DNA of 64,000 nucleotides. Source: Maribacter dokdonensis DSW-8 (GTDB taxonomy: Bacteria; Bacteroidota; Bacteroidia; Flavobacteriales; Flavobacteriaceae). Position 1 is the stretch's first letter, and the number at the start of each line of letters is the position of its first letter. The position numbers and the translations under genes are program-made. This document shows, one piece after another, positions 43,947 through 52,115 of the stretch. The notes under the pieces were generated by a model. It saw only the letters and a list, made by a program, of their open reading frames with translations, was not told where the DNA came from and ran no database searches. The stretch spans positions 1 through 64,000 of the forward strand of contig NZ_LDPE01000007.1 in NCBI RefSeq assembly GCF_001447995.1. The letters are read 5' to 3'.

Positions 43947-45431
43947 TTAGGCTTTGCCCGTGGCCAACTTTTTTATTTTAATGTTAAAGCCTGCAAAGAT
44001 GAAGGTCATAATTGGGCTTAACCAGTTAAAAATGGCATAAACAAAATACTCTGCTACACCAACACCCAAAACACCACTATGGTAAGCACCACAGGTGTTA
44101 TACGGAATTAAAACAGATGTAACCGTACCAGTATCTTCAAGAGTTCTGCTCAAATTTTCAGGAGCCAAGCCTTTGTCCTTGAATGCTTTTGAGAACATTT
44201 TGCCCGGTACTACAATTGCTAAATATTGATCGGAAGCGGTACCGTTTAAAACAATACAGCTAATTCCAGTGCTAAAGAATAGCCCAAAAGTAGATTTAGC
44301 CATGCTCAACAATGATTTTGTAATTCTTGCCAAAGCTCCAATACCATCCATAATACCACCAAAAAACATAGCGCAAATTATAAGCCAAATGGTGTCCAAC
44401 ATTCCTTTCATGCCTTTTGATGAGAATAAATCGCTTAAGGCTTTATTATCGGTGGGTATATCAGTACTTACCGTAATGGCTTTTAAGATTCCCTGATAAC
44501 CTGATTCAAAATTTAATTCTGATGCTCCTGTGATGCCGGCAACAATATTCGGTTGAAAGATCAATGCAAAAATAGCCGCTAATAAAGTACCTATAAGTAA
44601 TGCCGCCAATGGAGGTGTTTTTTTAACTATTAGTGCAATAACGGCAATGGGTACTAAGAATAACCATCCGTTGATATTAAAAGAGGAATCTATAGATGCT
44701 AAAATGGCGTCAACATCAGCTTCTCCACTTGTATTAAGGCTAAAACCAATAATTAAAAATACAATTAGCGTAACGGAAATAGTTGGTACCGTAGTCCATA
44801 GCATATACTTTATATGCGAGAACAATTCTCCACCGGCCATTGCAGGTGCTAAATTTGTGGTGTCGCTCAGGGGAGATAACTTATCGCCAAAATATGCTCC
44901 GGATAAAACTGCTCCTGCGGTCATTCCCAAAGAAATACCCAGTGCTTCACCAATACCTATTAAGGCAATACCTACGGTTGCAGAAGTGGTCCAGCTACTA
45001 CCTGTTGCTACGGATATAATGGCACAAATAATCACACAAGCTGCTAAAAATATGGTAGGATTAAGTATTTGAAGTCCGTAGTAGATCATGGCCGGAATTA
45101 TGCCACTAACCAGCCAAGTACCCGCTAGAGCACCTACCATTAAAAGTATAAGTAACGCTCCCGTGGTAGATTTTATGTTCTCTTCAACCTCGGCAATCAT
45201 TTGCTTGTAAGATACCTTGTTCAGAAAACCAACTATTGCGGCCACTGCGCCACCAAGCAATAAAATAAACTGATTTGATCCGCTGAGCGCATCATCACCA
45301 AACACATAAACATTGTAAGCCAACATGGCAACTAGGGCAATTACAGGAACTAAAGCAGCAAAAATGCTTAATTCTTTATTGTCAACAATATGCTCATTTT
45401 CCCTATGTTCATTAGTGTTTTGGTCAATCAT
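43947..45431 (-). CDS. nhaC: NhaC-family Na+/H+ antiporter
   Basis: The 494-residue inner-membrane protein has about 11-12 helices and exchanges sodium for protons, or acts as a malate/lactate-type antiporter as some relatives do. Family features are ATGSSWTTSATVGIALIGIGEALG (about 141-164), GAVLSGAYFGDKLSPLSDTTNLAPA (about 173-198) and NGTASDQYLAIVVPGKMF near the C-terminus. It is a single gene; the promoter side is close to the end of the neighbouring PLP enzyme. Typical of marine or salt-exposed organisms. Confidence 0.92.
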   Translation of the reverse strand: MIDQNTNEHRENEHIVDNKELSIFAALVPVIALVAMLAYNVYVFGDDALSGSNQFILLLGGAVAAIVGFLNKVSYKQMIAEVEENIKSTTGALLILLMVGALAGTWLVSGIIPAMIYYGLQILNPTIFLAACVIICAIISVATGSSWTTSATVGIALIGIGEALGISLGMTAGAVLSGAYFGDKLSPLSDTTNLAPAMAGGELFSHIKYMLWTTVPTISVTLIVFLIIGFSLNTSGEADVDAILASIDSSFNINGWLFLVPIAVIALIVKKTPPLAALLIGTLLAAIFALIFQPNIVAGITGASELNFESGYQGILKAITVSTDIPTDNKALSDLFSSKGMKGMLDTIWLIICAMFFGGIMDGIGALARITKSLLSMAKSTFGLFFSTGISCIVLNGTASDQYLAIVVPGKMFSKAFKDKGLAPENLSRTLEDTGTVTSVLIPYNTCGAYHSGVLGVGVAEYFVYAIFNWLSPIMTFIFAGFNIKIKKLATGKA

Positions 45432-45506
45432 TAAAATGAAGTTTGGTTATTTCGTAATATTACGATTTCTGTTACGGATGTGCAAACCCAACATGCAAAA
45501 TAGAGT

Positions 45507-46727
45507 TTAGACTTTTATGCTTTTGATATCCAGAATATTAAGGTCCAAAAGGCATTTTTTCATTAATTCATAGGTTCGTTCTATGTCGTCGTCAAGTCCA
45601 ATGGAAAATCTAATTAGGCCATTGCCCAATCCCATTTCTAGTTGTTCTTCCATAGGAATTTCAGAAGACGTTGAGCTACCTGGGGCACTGAACAAGGTTT
45701 TATAAAAACCTAAACTTACGGCTAAGTAACCCAATTTTCTTTCTTGCATTAATTCCATCAATGCATTGGCATTTTCTAAACTGCCAACGTCCATTGTAAT
45801 TAAGCCGCCGTAACCATATTCCGGATTCATTTGATCTTCCATAATCAAATGACCTGGGTGAGATGAGAGTCCTGGATAGACTATTCTAAGTCCGTCCCTT
45901 TCAAAATTTTCAGCCAAGAACTGGGCATTTTCACTGTGTTTTTTCATGCGTATATGCAGTGTACGCATGTTTTTTAGAATTGAAGAAGCTCTTAAACTAT
46001 CTAATGTACTACCTAATAACATACCCGCACCATTATTTACATCTTTAAGTCCTAAACAAAATTCGGTGGTGCCGCAAACGACCCCTGCAACACAATCGCT
46101 AGTACCATTTATAAATTTGGTTAAACTGTGTATGACGATATCTGCACCCAATTTTGCCGGGGTAATGGTTAAAGGCGAGAAGGTATTGTCAACAGCTAAT
46201 AGTAGTTTGTTCTTCTTTGCTATTCGTGATAATGCCGAAATGTCCGCTACTTCTAAAAGCGGGTTGCTTACGCTCTCACAGTAGATCAATTTAGTATTTG
46301 GTCTAATAGCGTTTTCCACGGCATCTAAATCCGTAATGTCTAAAAAGCTAGTTTCTATCCCAAACTTTACTAGAAAGTTTTTCATGAAAGCATATGTGCC
46401 ACCGTAAATTGTTCTACTACTTATTATGTGGTCGCCCGCACTGCATATTTGTAAAATTACAGCTGTAATAGCCCCCATGCCACTGGCGGTTACATTGGCG
46501 CTTTCTGTACCTTCTAAAGCTGCAAGGGCTTCCCCTAAATATAAGTTTGAAGGAGAGGAATGCCTACTATATAGATAGCAGCCTTCTGTGTTTCCTTCAA
46601 AAGTATCGAACATCGTCTTTGCCGATATGAAAGTATATGTTGATGAATCTGATATGGACGGATTTACGCCACCGTATTCTCCAAAGTATTGTAAATCTTG
46701 TAAATCATTGCTGCTTTTGTGACTCAT
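45507..46727 (-). CDS. Cys/Met-metabolism PLP-dependent enzyme, probable methionine gamma-lyase
   Basis: The 406-residue enzyme is of the cystathionine gamma-synthase/methionine gamma-lyase family. ASGMGAI (81-87) binds cofactor phosphate, D180 (LAVDNTFSPL) pairs with the pyridine nitrogen and K204 (HSLTKFINGTSD) is the Schiff-base lysine. YLYSRHSSPS (51-60) carries the family R-x-x-N/S-P stretch, although the usual Tyr-x-Arg-x-x-Asn-Pro-Thr is changed. An Lrp-family regulator is divergent from it, as with mdeA/mdeR of pseudomonads, favouring degradation of methionine or a related amino acid. Cystathionine lyase or synthase activity cannot be excluded. Confidence 0.85.
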   Translation of the reverse strand: MSHKSSNDLQDLQYFGEYGGVNPSISDSSTYTFISAKTMFDTFEGNTEGCYLYSRHSSPSNLYLGEALAALEGTESANVTASGMGAITAVILQICSAGDHIISSRTIYGGTYAFMKNFLVKFGIETSFLDITDLDAVENAIRPNTKLIYCESVSNPLLEVADISALSRIAKKNKLLLAVDNTFSPLTITPAKLGADIVIHSLTKFINGTSDCVAGVVCGTTEFCLGLKDVNNGAGMLLGSTLDSLRASSILKNMRTLHIRMKKHSENAQFLAENFERDGLRIVYPGLSSHPGHLIMEDQMNPEYGYGGLITMDVGSLENANALMELMQERKLGYLAVSLGFYKTLFSAPGSSTSSEIPMEEQLEMGLGNGLIRFSIGLDDDIERTYELMKKCLLDLNILDIKSIKV

Positions 46728-46743
46728 AGGTTGTTGTTTTCTG

Positions 46744-46789
46744 TAAAACTACCCTTTAAGTGTAAATTTGTCAACAGAAATGTAAATTT
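46744..46789 (-). promoter_or_regulatory. Promoter and candidate Lrp operator between PLP enzyme and Lrp gene
   Basis: On the minus strand TTG (46774-46772) and TAGTTTTA (46751-46744) are 20 bases apart, a good Bacteroidota -33/-7 pair for the PLP enzyme. Two exact direct repeats TGTAAATTT (46761-46769 and 46781-46789), 20 bases apart, lie within and just upstream of it. Their position would let the divergent Lrp protein control this promoter. Confidence 0.5.
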
Positions 46790-46877
46790 TTAGAATTTGA
46801 TGCTATTATTTATGTGAAATTAGATTTTTATTCTATTATTGTTTAATTTGTAACAACCAGACGGAATTATATTCATT

Positions 46878-47336
46878 ATGAAACTTGACCAAATTGATAA
46901 CAAGCTATTGGAATTACTACAGGAAGATAGTAAGAAGACAACTAAAGAGTATGCCTTAAAATTAGGGCTTTCCACCACTGCCATTTATGAACGTATAAAA
47001 AGATTGGAACGGGAAGGGGCAATAAGAAGTTACGTGGCGTTAGTTGACAAAGCTATTGTAAATAGGAACTTTACGGTATTTTGTCACGTGAAGTTAGTGC
47101 AGCATGTTAAGGATAATATTGCACAATTTGAAGCACAGGTCATGCGTTTGCAAGAGGTGGTAGAATGTCACCATTTAAGTGGTGATTATGATTATCTATT
47201 GAAAATTCATGTTAAAGATATGGAGGCTTACAGACATTTTATGGTCAATAAATTAACGACTATGAATCATATTGGAAGTACTCAAAGCTCATTTACTATA
47301 AAAGAGGTAAAGCATTCTACCGCTATACCGCTTTAA
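46878..47336 (+). CDS. Lrp/AsnC-family transcriptional regulator
   Basis: The 152-residue regulator has the N-terminal helix-turn-helix (LDQIDNKLLELLQEDSKKTTKEYALKLGLSTTAIYERIKRLE written in two parts in the family: residues about 3-45) and the C-terminal RAM ligand-binding domain (about 68-140; EVVECHHLSGDYDYLLKIHV). Such proteins form octamers that bind amino acids. It is divergent from the Cys/Met PLP enzyme gene (150 bases between starts), so it probably senses an amino acid substrate and activates that gene. Confidence 0.93.
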   Translation: MKLDQIDNKLLELLQEDSKKTTKEYALKLGLSTTAIYERIKRLEREGAIRSYVALVDKAIVNRNFTVFCHVKLVQHVKDNIAQFEAQVMRLQEVVECHHLSGDYDYLLKIHVKDMEAYRHFMVNKLTTMNHIGSTQSSFTIKEVKHSTAIPL

Positions 47337-47351
47337 AACTAAAAATAGTAT

Positions 47352-47359
47352 TAATTTTG
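47352..47359 (+). promoter_or_regulatory. lpd promoter -7 box
   Basis: TAATTTTG matches TAnnTTTG and lies 25 bases before the lpd start codon. Confidence 0.5.
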
Positions 47360-47384
47360 TAAGACATTAGAAAATTAAAATTTT

Positions 47385-48791
47385 ATGGATCAATATGATG
47401 TAGCCATTATAGGCTCAGGACCTGGAGGATATGTCGCAGCAATACGTTGTGCGCAACTAGGAATGAAAACTGCAATAATTGAAAAATATTCCACCTTGGG
47501 CGGAACATGTTTAAATGTTGGCTGTATTCCTTCTAAGGCGATGTTAGATTCTTCGCATCATTATGAAGATGCCATTAAGCATTTTGATGAGCATGGTATT
47601 GAGATTCCTGGTGAAGTTAAAGTGAACTTGGAAAAAATGATCGCTCGTAAGCAAGGTGTGGTTGATCAAACTACAAAGGGTATAGAGTTTTTGATGGACA
47701 AAAATAAAATTACCGTTTATGAAGGTGTAGGTAGTTTTAAAGATGCTACTCATATTAACATCAAAAAGAACGATGGAAAAACCGAAGAGATCGAAGCTAA
47801 GAATATTATTATAGCCACAGGTTCCAAACCATCTACCTTACCGTTCATTACATTGGATAAAGAACGTATCATCACATCTACAGAAGCTCTAGAACTAAAG
47901 GAAGTACCAAAACATATGATTGTTATTGGTGGTGGTGTTATAGGCTTGGAATTAGGTCAGGTGTATAAAAGACTAGGGGCAGATGTTACTGTGGTCGAGT
48001 TTATGGATCGTATTATTCCTGGTATGGATGGTGCACTTTCAAAAGAACTGACCAAGGTGCTTAAAAAGCAAAAAATGAAGTTTGCCTTATCTCACAAAGT
48101 AAAATCGGTTGAAAGAAAAGGAGATCAGGTTATTGTAAAGGCCGATGATAAAAAAGGTCAAGAGGTTGTTTTTGAAGGTGACTACTGTTTGGTTGCTGTA
48201 GGTAGAAAGCCTTATACTGACGGATTAAATGTTGATGCTGCAGGTGTTCAACTTGATGAAAGAGGTAAAGTCATTGTTGATGAGCACTTGAAAACTAACG
48301 TAGATAATATCTACGCTATTGGTGATGTCATCAAAGGAGCTATGTTAGCTCATAAAGCTGAAGAAGAAGGTACTTTGGTTGCTGAGCAATTGGCAGGTCA
48401 AAAACCTCATATTGATTATAACTTAATACCTGGGGTTGTGTATACTTGGCCAGAGGTAGCTGCAGTTGGTAAAACTGAAGAAGAGCTAAAGGAAGCTGGT
48501 GTTGACTATAAAGTTGGTCAATTTCCAATGCGCGCTTTGGGCCGTGCAAGGGCAAGTATGGATACTGACGGATTTGTAAAGATCCTTGCCGATAAAAAGA
48601 CCGATGAAGTCTTAGGAGTTCATATGGTGGGTGCTCGTGTTGCAGATTTAATTGCCGAAGCGGTAACTGCAATGGAATTTAGAGCTTCTGCAGAAGATAT
48701 TTCTAGAATGAGCCATGCTCATCCAACATATGCTGAAGCAGTGAAAGAAGCAGCATTGGCCGCAACCGATGATCGTGCGCTTCATGTTTAA
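47385..48791 (+). CDS. lpdA: Dihydrolipoyl dehydrogenase
   Basis: The 468-residue flavoenzyme (E3) re-oxidises dihydrolipoamide in pyruvate and 2-oxoglutarate dehydrogenase and glycine cleavage complexes. Features: FAD site IIGSGPGGYVAAIRC (8-22), redox-active C42/C47 in GGTCLNVGCIPSKAML, NAD site VIGGGVIGLELGQVY (about 176-192), AIGDV motif, and His-Glu active base HAHPTYAEAVKEA (about 446-458). Length is normal. It has its own promoter and a strong terminator, so it is a single-gene unit. Confidence 0.97.
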   Translation: MDQYDVAIIGSGPGGYVAAIRCAQLGMKTAIIEKYSTLGGTCLNVGCIPSKAMLDSSHHYEDAIKHFDEHGIEIPGEVKVNLEKMIARKQGVVDQTTKGIEFLMDKNKITVYEGVGSFKDATHINIKKNDGKTEEIEAKNIIIATGSKPSTLPFITLDKERIITSTEALELKEVPKHMIVIGGGVIGLELGQVYKRLGADVTVVEFMDRIIPGMDGALSKELTKVLKKQKMKFALSHKVKSVERKGDQVIVKADDKKGQEVVFEGDYCLVAVGRKPYTDGLNVDAAGVQLDERGKVIVDEHLKTNVDNIYAIGDVIKGAMLAHKAEEEGTLVAEQLAGQKPHIDYNLIPGVVYTWPEVAAVGKTEEELKEAGVDYKVGQFPMRALGRARASMDTDGFVKILADKKTDEVLGVHMVGARVADLIAEAVTAMEFRASAEDISRMSHAHPTYAEAVKEAALAATDDRALHV

Positions 48792-48812
48792 TTAATAGAT
48801 ACTATTTTAAAT

Positions 48813-48842
48813 AAAAAAGGCAGCCCTTGGGCTGCCTTTTTT
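48813..48842. terminator. Bidirectional terminator after lpdA
   Basis: AAAAAAGGCAGCC (48813-48825) pairs with GGCTGCCTTTTTT (48830-48842) around a CTTG loop: a perfect 13-bp stem with A- and T-runs on each side. It can end lpdA rightward and the membrane acyltransferase gene leftward. Confidence 0.93.
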
Positions 48843-48878
48843 AATATTATAACTTCTAGACCATTTGTTAGGGTGGTT

Positions 48879-50063
48879 TTAATTTTTTATCAATCCCAGT
48901 AATCGTAGTACTTTTTCCGTTATGGTTCTCAATGCTTCAAACAGTAAAATTGCTATTTGTTCCAAGTAAATTCTAGTAGTTGACAAAAAGCTAGATATGC
49001 TAGATTTAATTTCTACTTTATGATTTTCATACTGTAGTGCGAAAAATGTACTTGCAATCATAAACAATATGGCTCCCGGTACAACAAAGTATGGATTCAG
49101 TGAGTGGTGAAAAAACCTATATAAGCCAACGCCTGTAAAACTACCATATAGAATAATGAAATGTATGATATATATTGATAGCGTGCTTTGACCGATTTTT
49201 AGCCAAGTAGAGTTCATTAAAAACTTTCTTAGCAGTATAAATATGGAAAAGACTAATAATACATCACCTAAGCGAATAAATAGGTAATTGTTATTGAAAA
49301 TGGATTGAAATAGCTGTATTCCGGTAACTTCATGCAAATAAAGAAAGAAATCGGAAGAAAAAAACATTAAGATTAACCCAATGGCTACATATGTTGGTAC
49401 TATGAAATTATAAACATTTTTATTGTTTTGAAATCTAGAAAATAGCACAGATAGAAAACTACCTATGGTTGCATAGCCCAACCAGGGTATAATAGTGAAC
49501 ACAGAGCCGTTGGTCTTTGTGAAATAATTTGCCATGGCTTGCGGTAAAAAATTAAAACTTAGGGTTTTGTAATAAGGCTCAAAGGCAAATAATAATAGGG
49601 TAGTGGTTGCCAATATTGTTGGGAAAATCCATTTCTGCCTAGCAAATGTCAAGATGTAAAAACCTATGATGAATAATAAAGAAAGCCCAATACAGTGCAG
49701 TACATCAACTAAATAAAAAGAATCATAGATTTCGCCTTTAAAGAGACCAAAAATATTCATTCTTAAAAGATAGGCGATGACCAAAAGTTCAAGACCACGT
49801 TTAATTCCTTTTTTTACACGAGGGTTACTCCAACCCGTCTGTGGTGATCTTATCAGCAAAAAAGTAAAAATAAAACCAGAAACGGTAAAGAAAACCGGAG
49901 CGGTAATTCCTCTAAAGTATTTCCAAGTGGTAAAGAGTATATTTGAGTTGTCTCTGAATGCATTATCAAGCAAACCATCAATAAAATGACCTTGTAACAT
50001 CATTAAGATGGCCCACGCTCTTATAGCGTCTAAAAAAAACAATCTTGACTTAGAGTTGCTCAT
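48879..50063 (-). CDS. Multi-pass membrane acyltransferase-like protein (HGSNAT/DUF1624 or acyltransferase-3 type)
   Basis: The 394-residue protein has about ten transmembrane helices. Its start, RLFFLDAIRAWAILMMLQGHFIDG (about 6-29), matches the R-x-x-x-x-D-x-x-R-x-x-A-I-x-M-x-x-x-H pattern of the heparan-alpha-glucosaminide N-acetyltransferase-like (DUF1624) and acyltransferase-3 groups, with the functionally important His. Relatives move acetyl or acyl groups onto sugars of the envelope. The acceptor is unknown and the two families cannot be separated by eye. It is a lone gene leftward between lpdA and the FMN reductase. Confidence 0.75.
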   Translation of the reverse strand: MSNSKSRLFFLDAIRAWAILMMLQGHFIDGLLDNAFRDNSNILFTTWKYFRGITAPVFFTVSGFIFTFLLIRSPQTGWSNPRVKKGIKRGLELLVIAYLLRMNIFGLFKGEIYDSFYLVDVLHCIGLSLLFIIGFYILTFARQKWIFPTILATTTLLLFAFEPYYKTLSFNFLPQAMANYFTKTNGSVFTIIPWLGYATIGSFLSVLFSRFQNNKNVYNFIVPTYVAIGLILMFFSSDFFLYLHEVTGIQLFQSIFNNNYLFIRLGDVLLVFSIFILLRKFLMNSTWLKIGQSTLSIYIIHFIILYGSFTGVGLYRFFHHSLNPYFVVPGAILFMIASTFFALQYENHKVEIKSSISSFLSTTRIYLEQIAILLFEALRTITEKVLRLLGLIKN

Positions 50064-50191
50064 TATAACAATTATATCCTATATACTTATAAAACAGTAA
50101 GTTTGGATGTTTAAAGCGGTAAAATTAGATAAAATAATTTAAGGTTAGGCTTTATTAAATTAAATTCGCAAATACACAATAAAATAGCATT

Positions 50192-50728
50192 ATGAGTTAC
50201 GTTTTAACATTTGCAGGAAGCAATTCTTCAGTTTCCATTAATTATAAATTGGCAAAATATACTTCCACGTTAATTGGCGATACAGAGGTTAGGTTAAGAG
50301 ACATGTCTAAATACCCTTTTCCTATGTATAGTCAAGATGCGGAAAAAGAAGATGGTTACTCTAACTCTTTGGTGGAGTTCAAGAATGAAATAAGTAATGC
50401 CAAAGGCTTGATCATTGCCGTAAGTGAGCACAATAGTTACCCTTCTGCTTATTTTAAAAATGTTATGGATTGGTTATCTAGGTTAGATGTAAAGTTCTTA
50501 GCGGATAAGAAGATAATGTTAATGGCCACTTCAAATGGTGGTCGTGGTGCTATTGGAGCCTTAGAGGTTGCGGAAAAAATGATAACTAGATTTCAAGGTA
50601 CTGTGGTTACATCTTTTTCATTGCCAAGATTTAACGAGAATTTTGATGAGCAAAAAGGAATTATAGATGATGAATTGGCAAAAGTACACGCTGAAAAAGT
50701 AAGCACTTTTGTAAAGGCTATTTCCTAA
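50192..50728 (+). CDS. NAD(P)H-dependent FMN reductase-like protein
   Basis: The 178-residue flavodoxin-like enzyme has the FMN phosphate loop FAGSNSSVSINYKLA (7-21), the SEHNSYPSAYFKNVMDWLSR segment (about 79-98) and GGRGAIGALE (about 115-124), all typical of NADPH-dependent FMN/quinone reductases. It probably reduces quinones or free flavin in the cytoplasm; the substrate is not evident. It precedes tilS by 76 bases on the same strand. Confidence 0.9.
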   Translation: MSYVLTFAGSNSSVSINYKLAKYTSTLIGDTEVRLRDMSKYPFPMYSQDAEKEDGYSNSLVEFKNEISNAKGLIIAVSEHNSYPSAYFKNVMDWLSRLDVKFLADKKIMLMATSNGGRGAIGALEVAEKMITRFQGTVVTSFSLPRFNENFDEQKGIIDDELAKVHAEKVSTFVKAIS

Positions 50729-50804
50729 TTAAAGAATTGCTTGTTCAAGTTAAATTATTCTTAGTCTGTCCTGTTAAATTGCGGAACTTCTTTACCTTTA
50801 TGGC

Positions 50805-52115
50805 GTGCTAAAAACGTTCAGGGAACATATAGAAATTTCTTTTCCGGAATTGTTGGAAAATCACTTCATAATTGCATGTAGTGGAGGTCTTGACAGTACC
50901 GTATTGGTAGAATTATGTAATAGGGCACAGTTACAATTTTCAATTGCACACTGTAATTTTCAATTACGCGGAAATGCCAGTGATGAAGATGAAACCTTTG
51001 TTAGAAGTTTAGCAAATAACATAAATAAACCGGTGTATGTCACCCATTTTGATACTTTGGGCTATGTGAACCAACACAAGGTTTCGGTTCAAATGGCGGC
51101 GCGTGAATTACGATATGCGTGGTTTAGGCAATTGCTGAATCAAGATGCAGGCAAGTATGTTTTAACGGCACATCATGCAAATGATAATATTGAGACTTTT
51201 TTGATCAATTTATCTAGAGGCACGGGTATTGATGGTTTAACGGGTATACCAGCGAAAATTAATTACTTAAGAAGACCATTGTTGCCTTATACTCGAGAAG
51301 AGTTGGAAAACTTTGCGAATGCCGAAAATATAAATTGGCGTGAAGATGCCAGTAATGCGGACATTAAGTATTTACGTAATAAAATAAGATTAGAGGTTAT
51401 TCCAAAGTTGAATGAACTTCATCCTACTTTTTCTGAAAATTTTAAAAATACCCTTCAATATTTACACCAAACGGAAACGATAGCCTCTACTTATCTACTA
51501 AAGTTAAAGCAAGATTTATTTGTAAGTAAAGATGGTAAGGTAGAAATAGAAATTGATAAGCTTAGGGGCTTACAGCCATTACCTACTTATTTGTATGCAT
51601 TGTTCAGTCCATATGGATTTAAAGAAATGGACAATCTAGAAGGTTTGTTAAACGGTTTATCCGGTAAACAACTCCAATCTAACACCCATATTCTAGTTAA
51701 GAATCGCAATGTATTATTATTGACCTCAAAAAGCGATGCTAAATCCGTAGTTGATGAGTTCTTAATTCCTGAGGATAAAGTACCTTTGAATCTTCCGGTC
51801 AACTTGAAATTTACAAAGGTTTCTGAACGTTATGATAATACAAAGAATGAAATATACGTTCAAAAAAGTGCTTTAAAATATCCGCTGACCGTAAGAAAAT
51901 GGAAAAGTGGCGACTATTTTTATCCGATAGGTTTAAATCGAAAAAAGAAGTTGTCCAAGTATTTTAAAGACGAGAAAGTTGATGTTTTGTCTAAAGAAGA
52001 AACTTGGCTGTTATGTTCAGGTGAGCAAATTGTTTGGGTTGTAGGCATGCGTGCAGACCACCGTTTTAGGGTTGTAGATACCACCCAAGAGATTTTAAAA
52101 ATAGATATTAAATGA
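50805..52115 (+). CDS. tilS: tRNA(Ile)-lysidine synthase
   Basis: The 436-residue enzyme changes C34 of tRNA-Ile(CAU) to lysidine so that it reads AUA. The PP-loop ATPase motif SGGLDS (26-31) and the TilS motif AHHANDNIETFLINLSRGTG (about 126-146) are present, plus the C-terminal TilS domain (about 365-436; VRKWKSGDYFYPIGLNRKKKLSKYF). The start is GTG at 50805; the ATG five bases earlier is out of frame and stops after three codons. A weak -7 match TACCTTTA lies at 50793-50800, so close to the start that the mRNA could be nearly leaderless. It overlaps dsbD by the tetranucleotide ATGA. Confidence 0.95.
   Translation: MLKTFREHIEISFPELLENHFIIACSGGLDSTVLVELCNRAQLQFSIAHCNFQLRGNASDEDETFVRSLANNINKPVYVTHFDTLGYVNQHKVSVQMAARELRYAWFRQLLNQDAGKYVLTAHHANDNIETFLINLSRGTGIDGLTGIPAKINYLRRPLLPYTREELENFANAENINWREDASNADIKYLRNKIRLEVIPKLNELHPTFSENFKNTLQYLHQTETIASTYLLKLKQDLFVSKDGKVEIEIDKLRGLQPLPTYLYALFSPYGFKEMDNLEGLLNGLSGKQLQSNTHILVKNRNVLLLTSKSDAKSVVDEFLIPEDKVPLNLPVNLKFTKVSERYDNTKNEIYVQKSALKYPLTVRKWKSGDYFYPIGLNRKKKLSKYFKDEKVDVLSKEETWLLCSGEQIVWVVGMRADHRFRVVDTTQEILKIDIK

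Noticed and set aside
46769..46774. TTGACA on the minus strand as a sigma70 -35 box
   Set aside because: The Bacteroidota primary sigma factor uses TTG/TAnnTTTG elements; only the TTG part is counted as a -33 element here.
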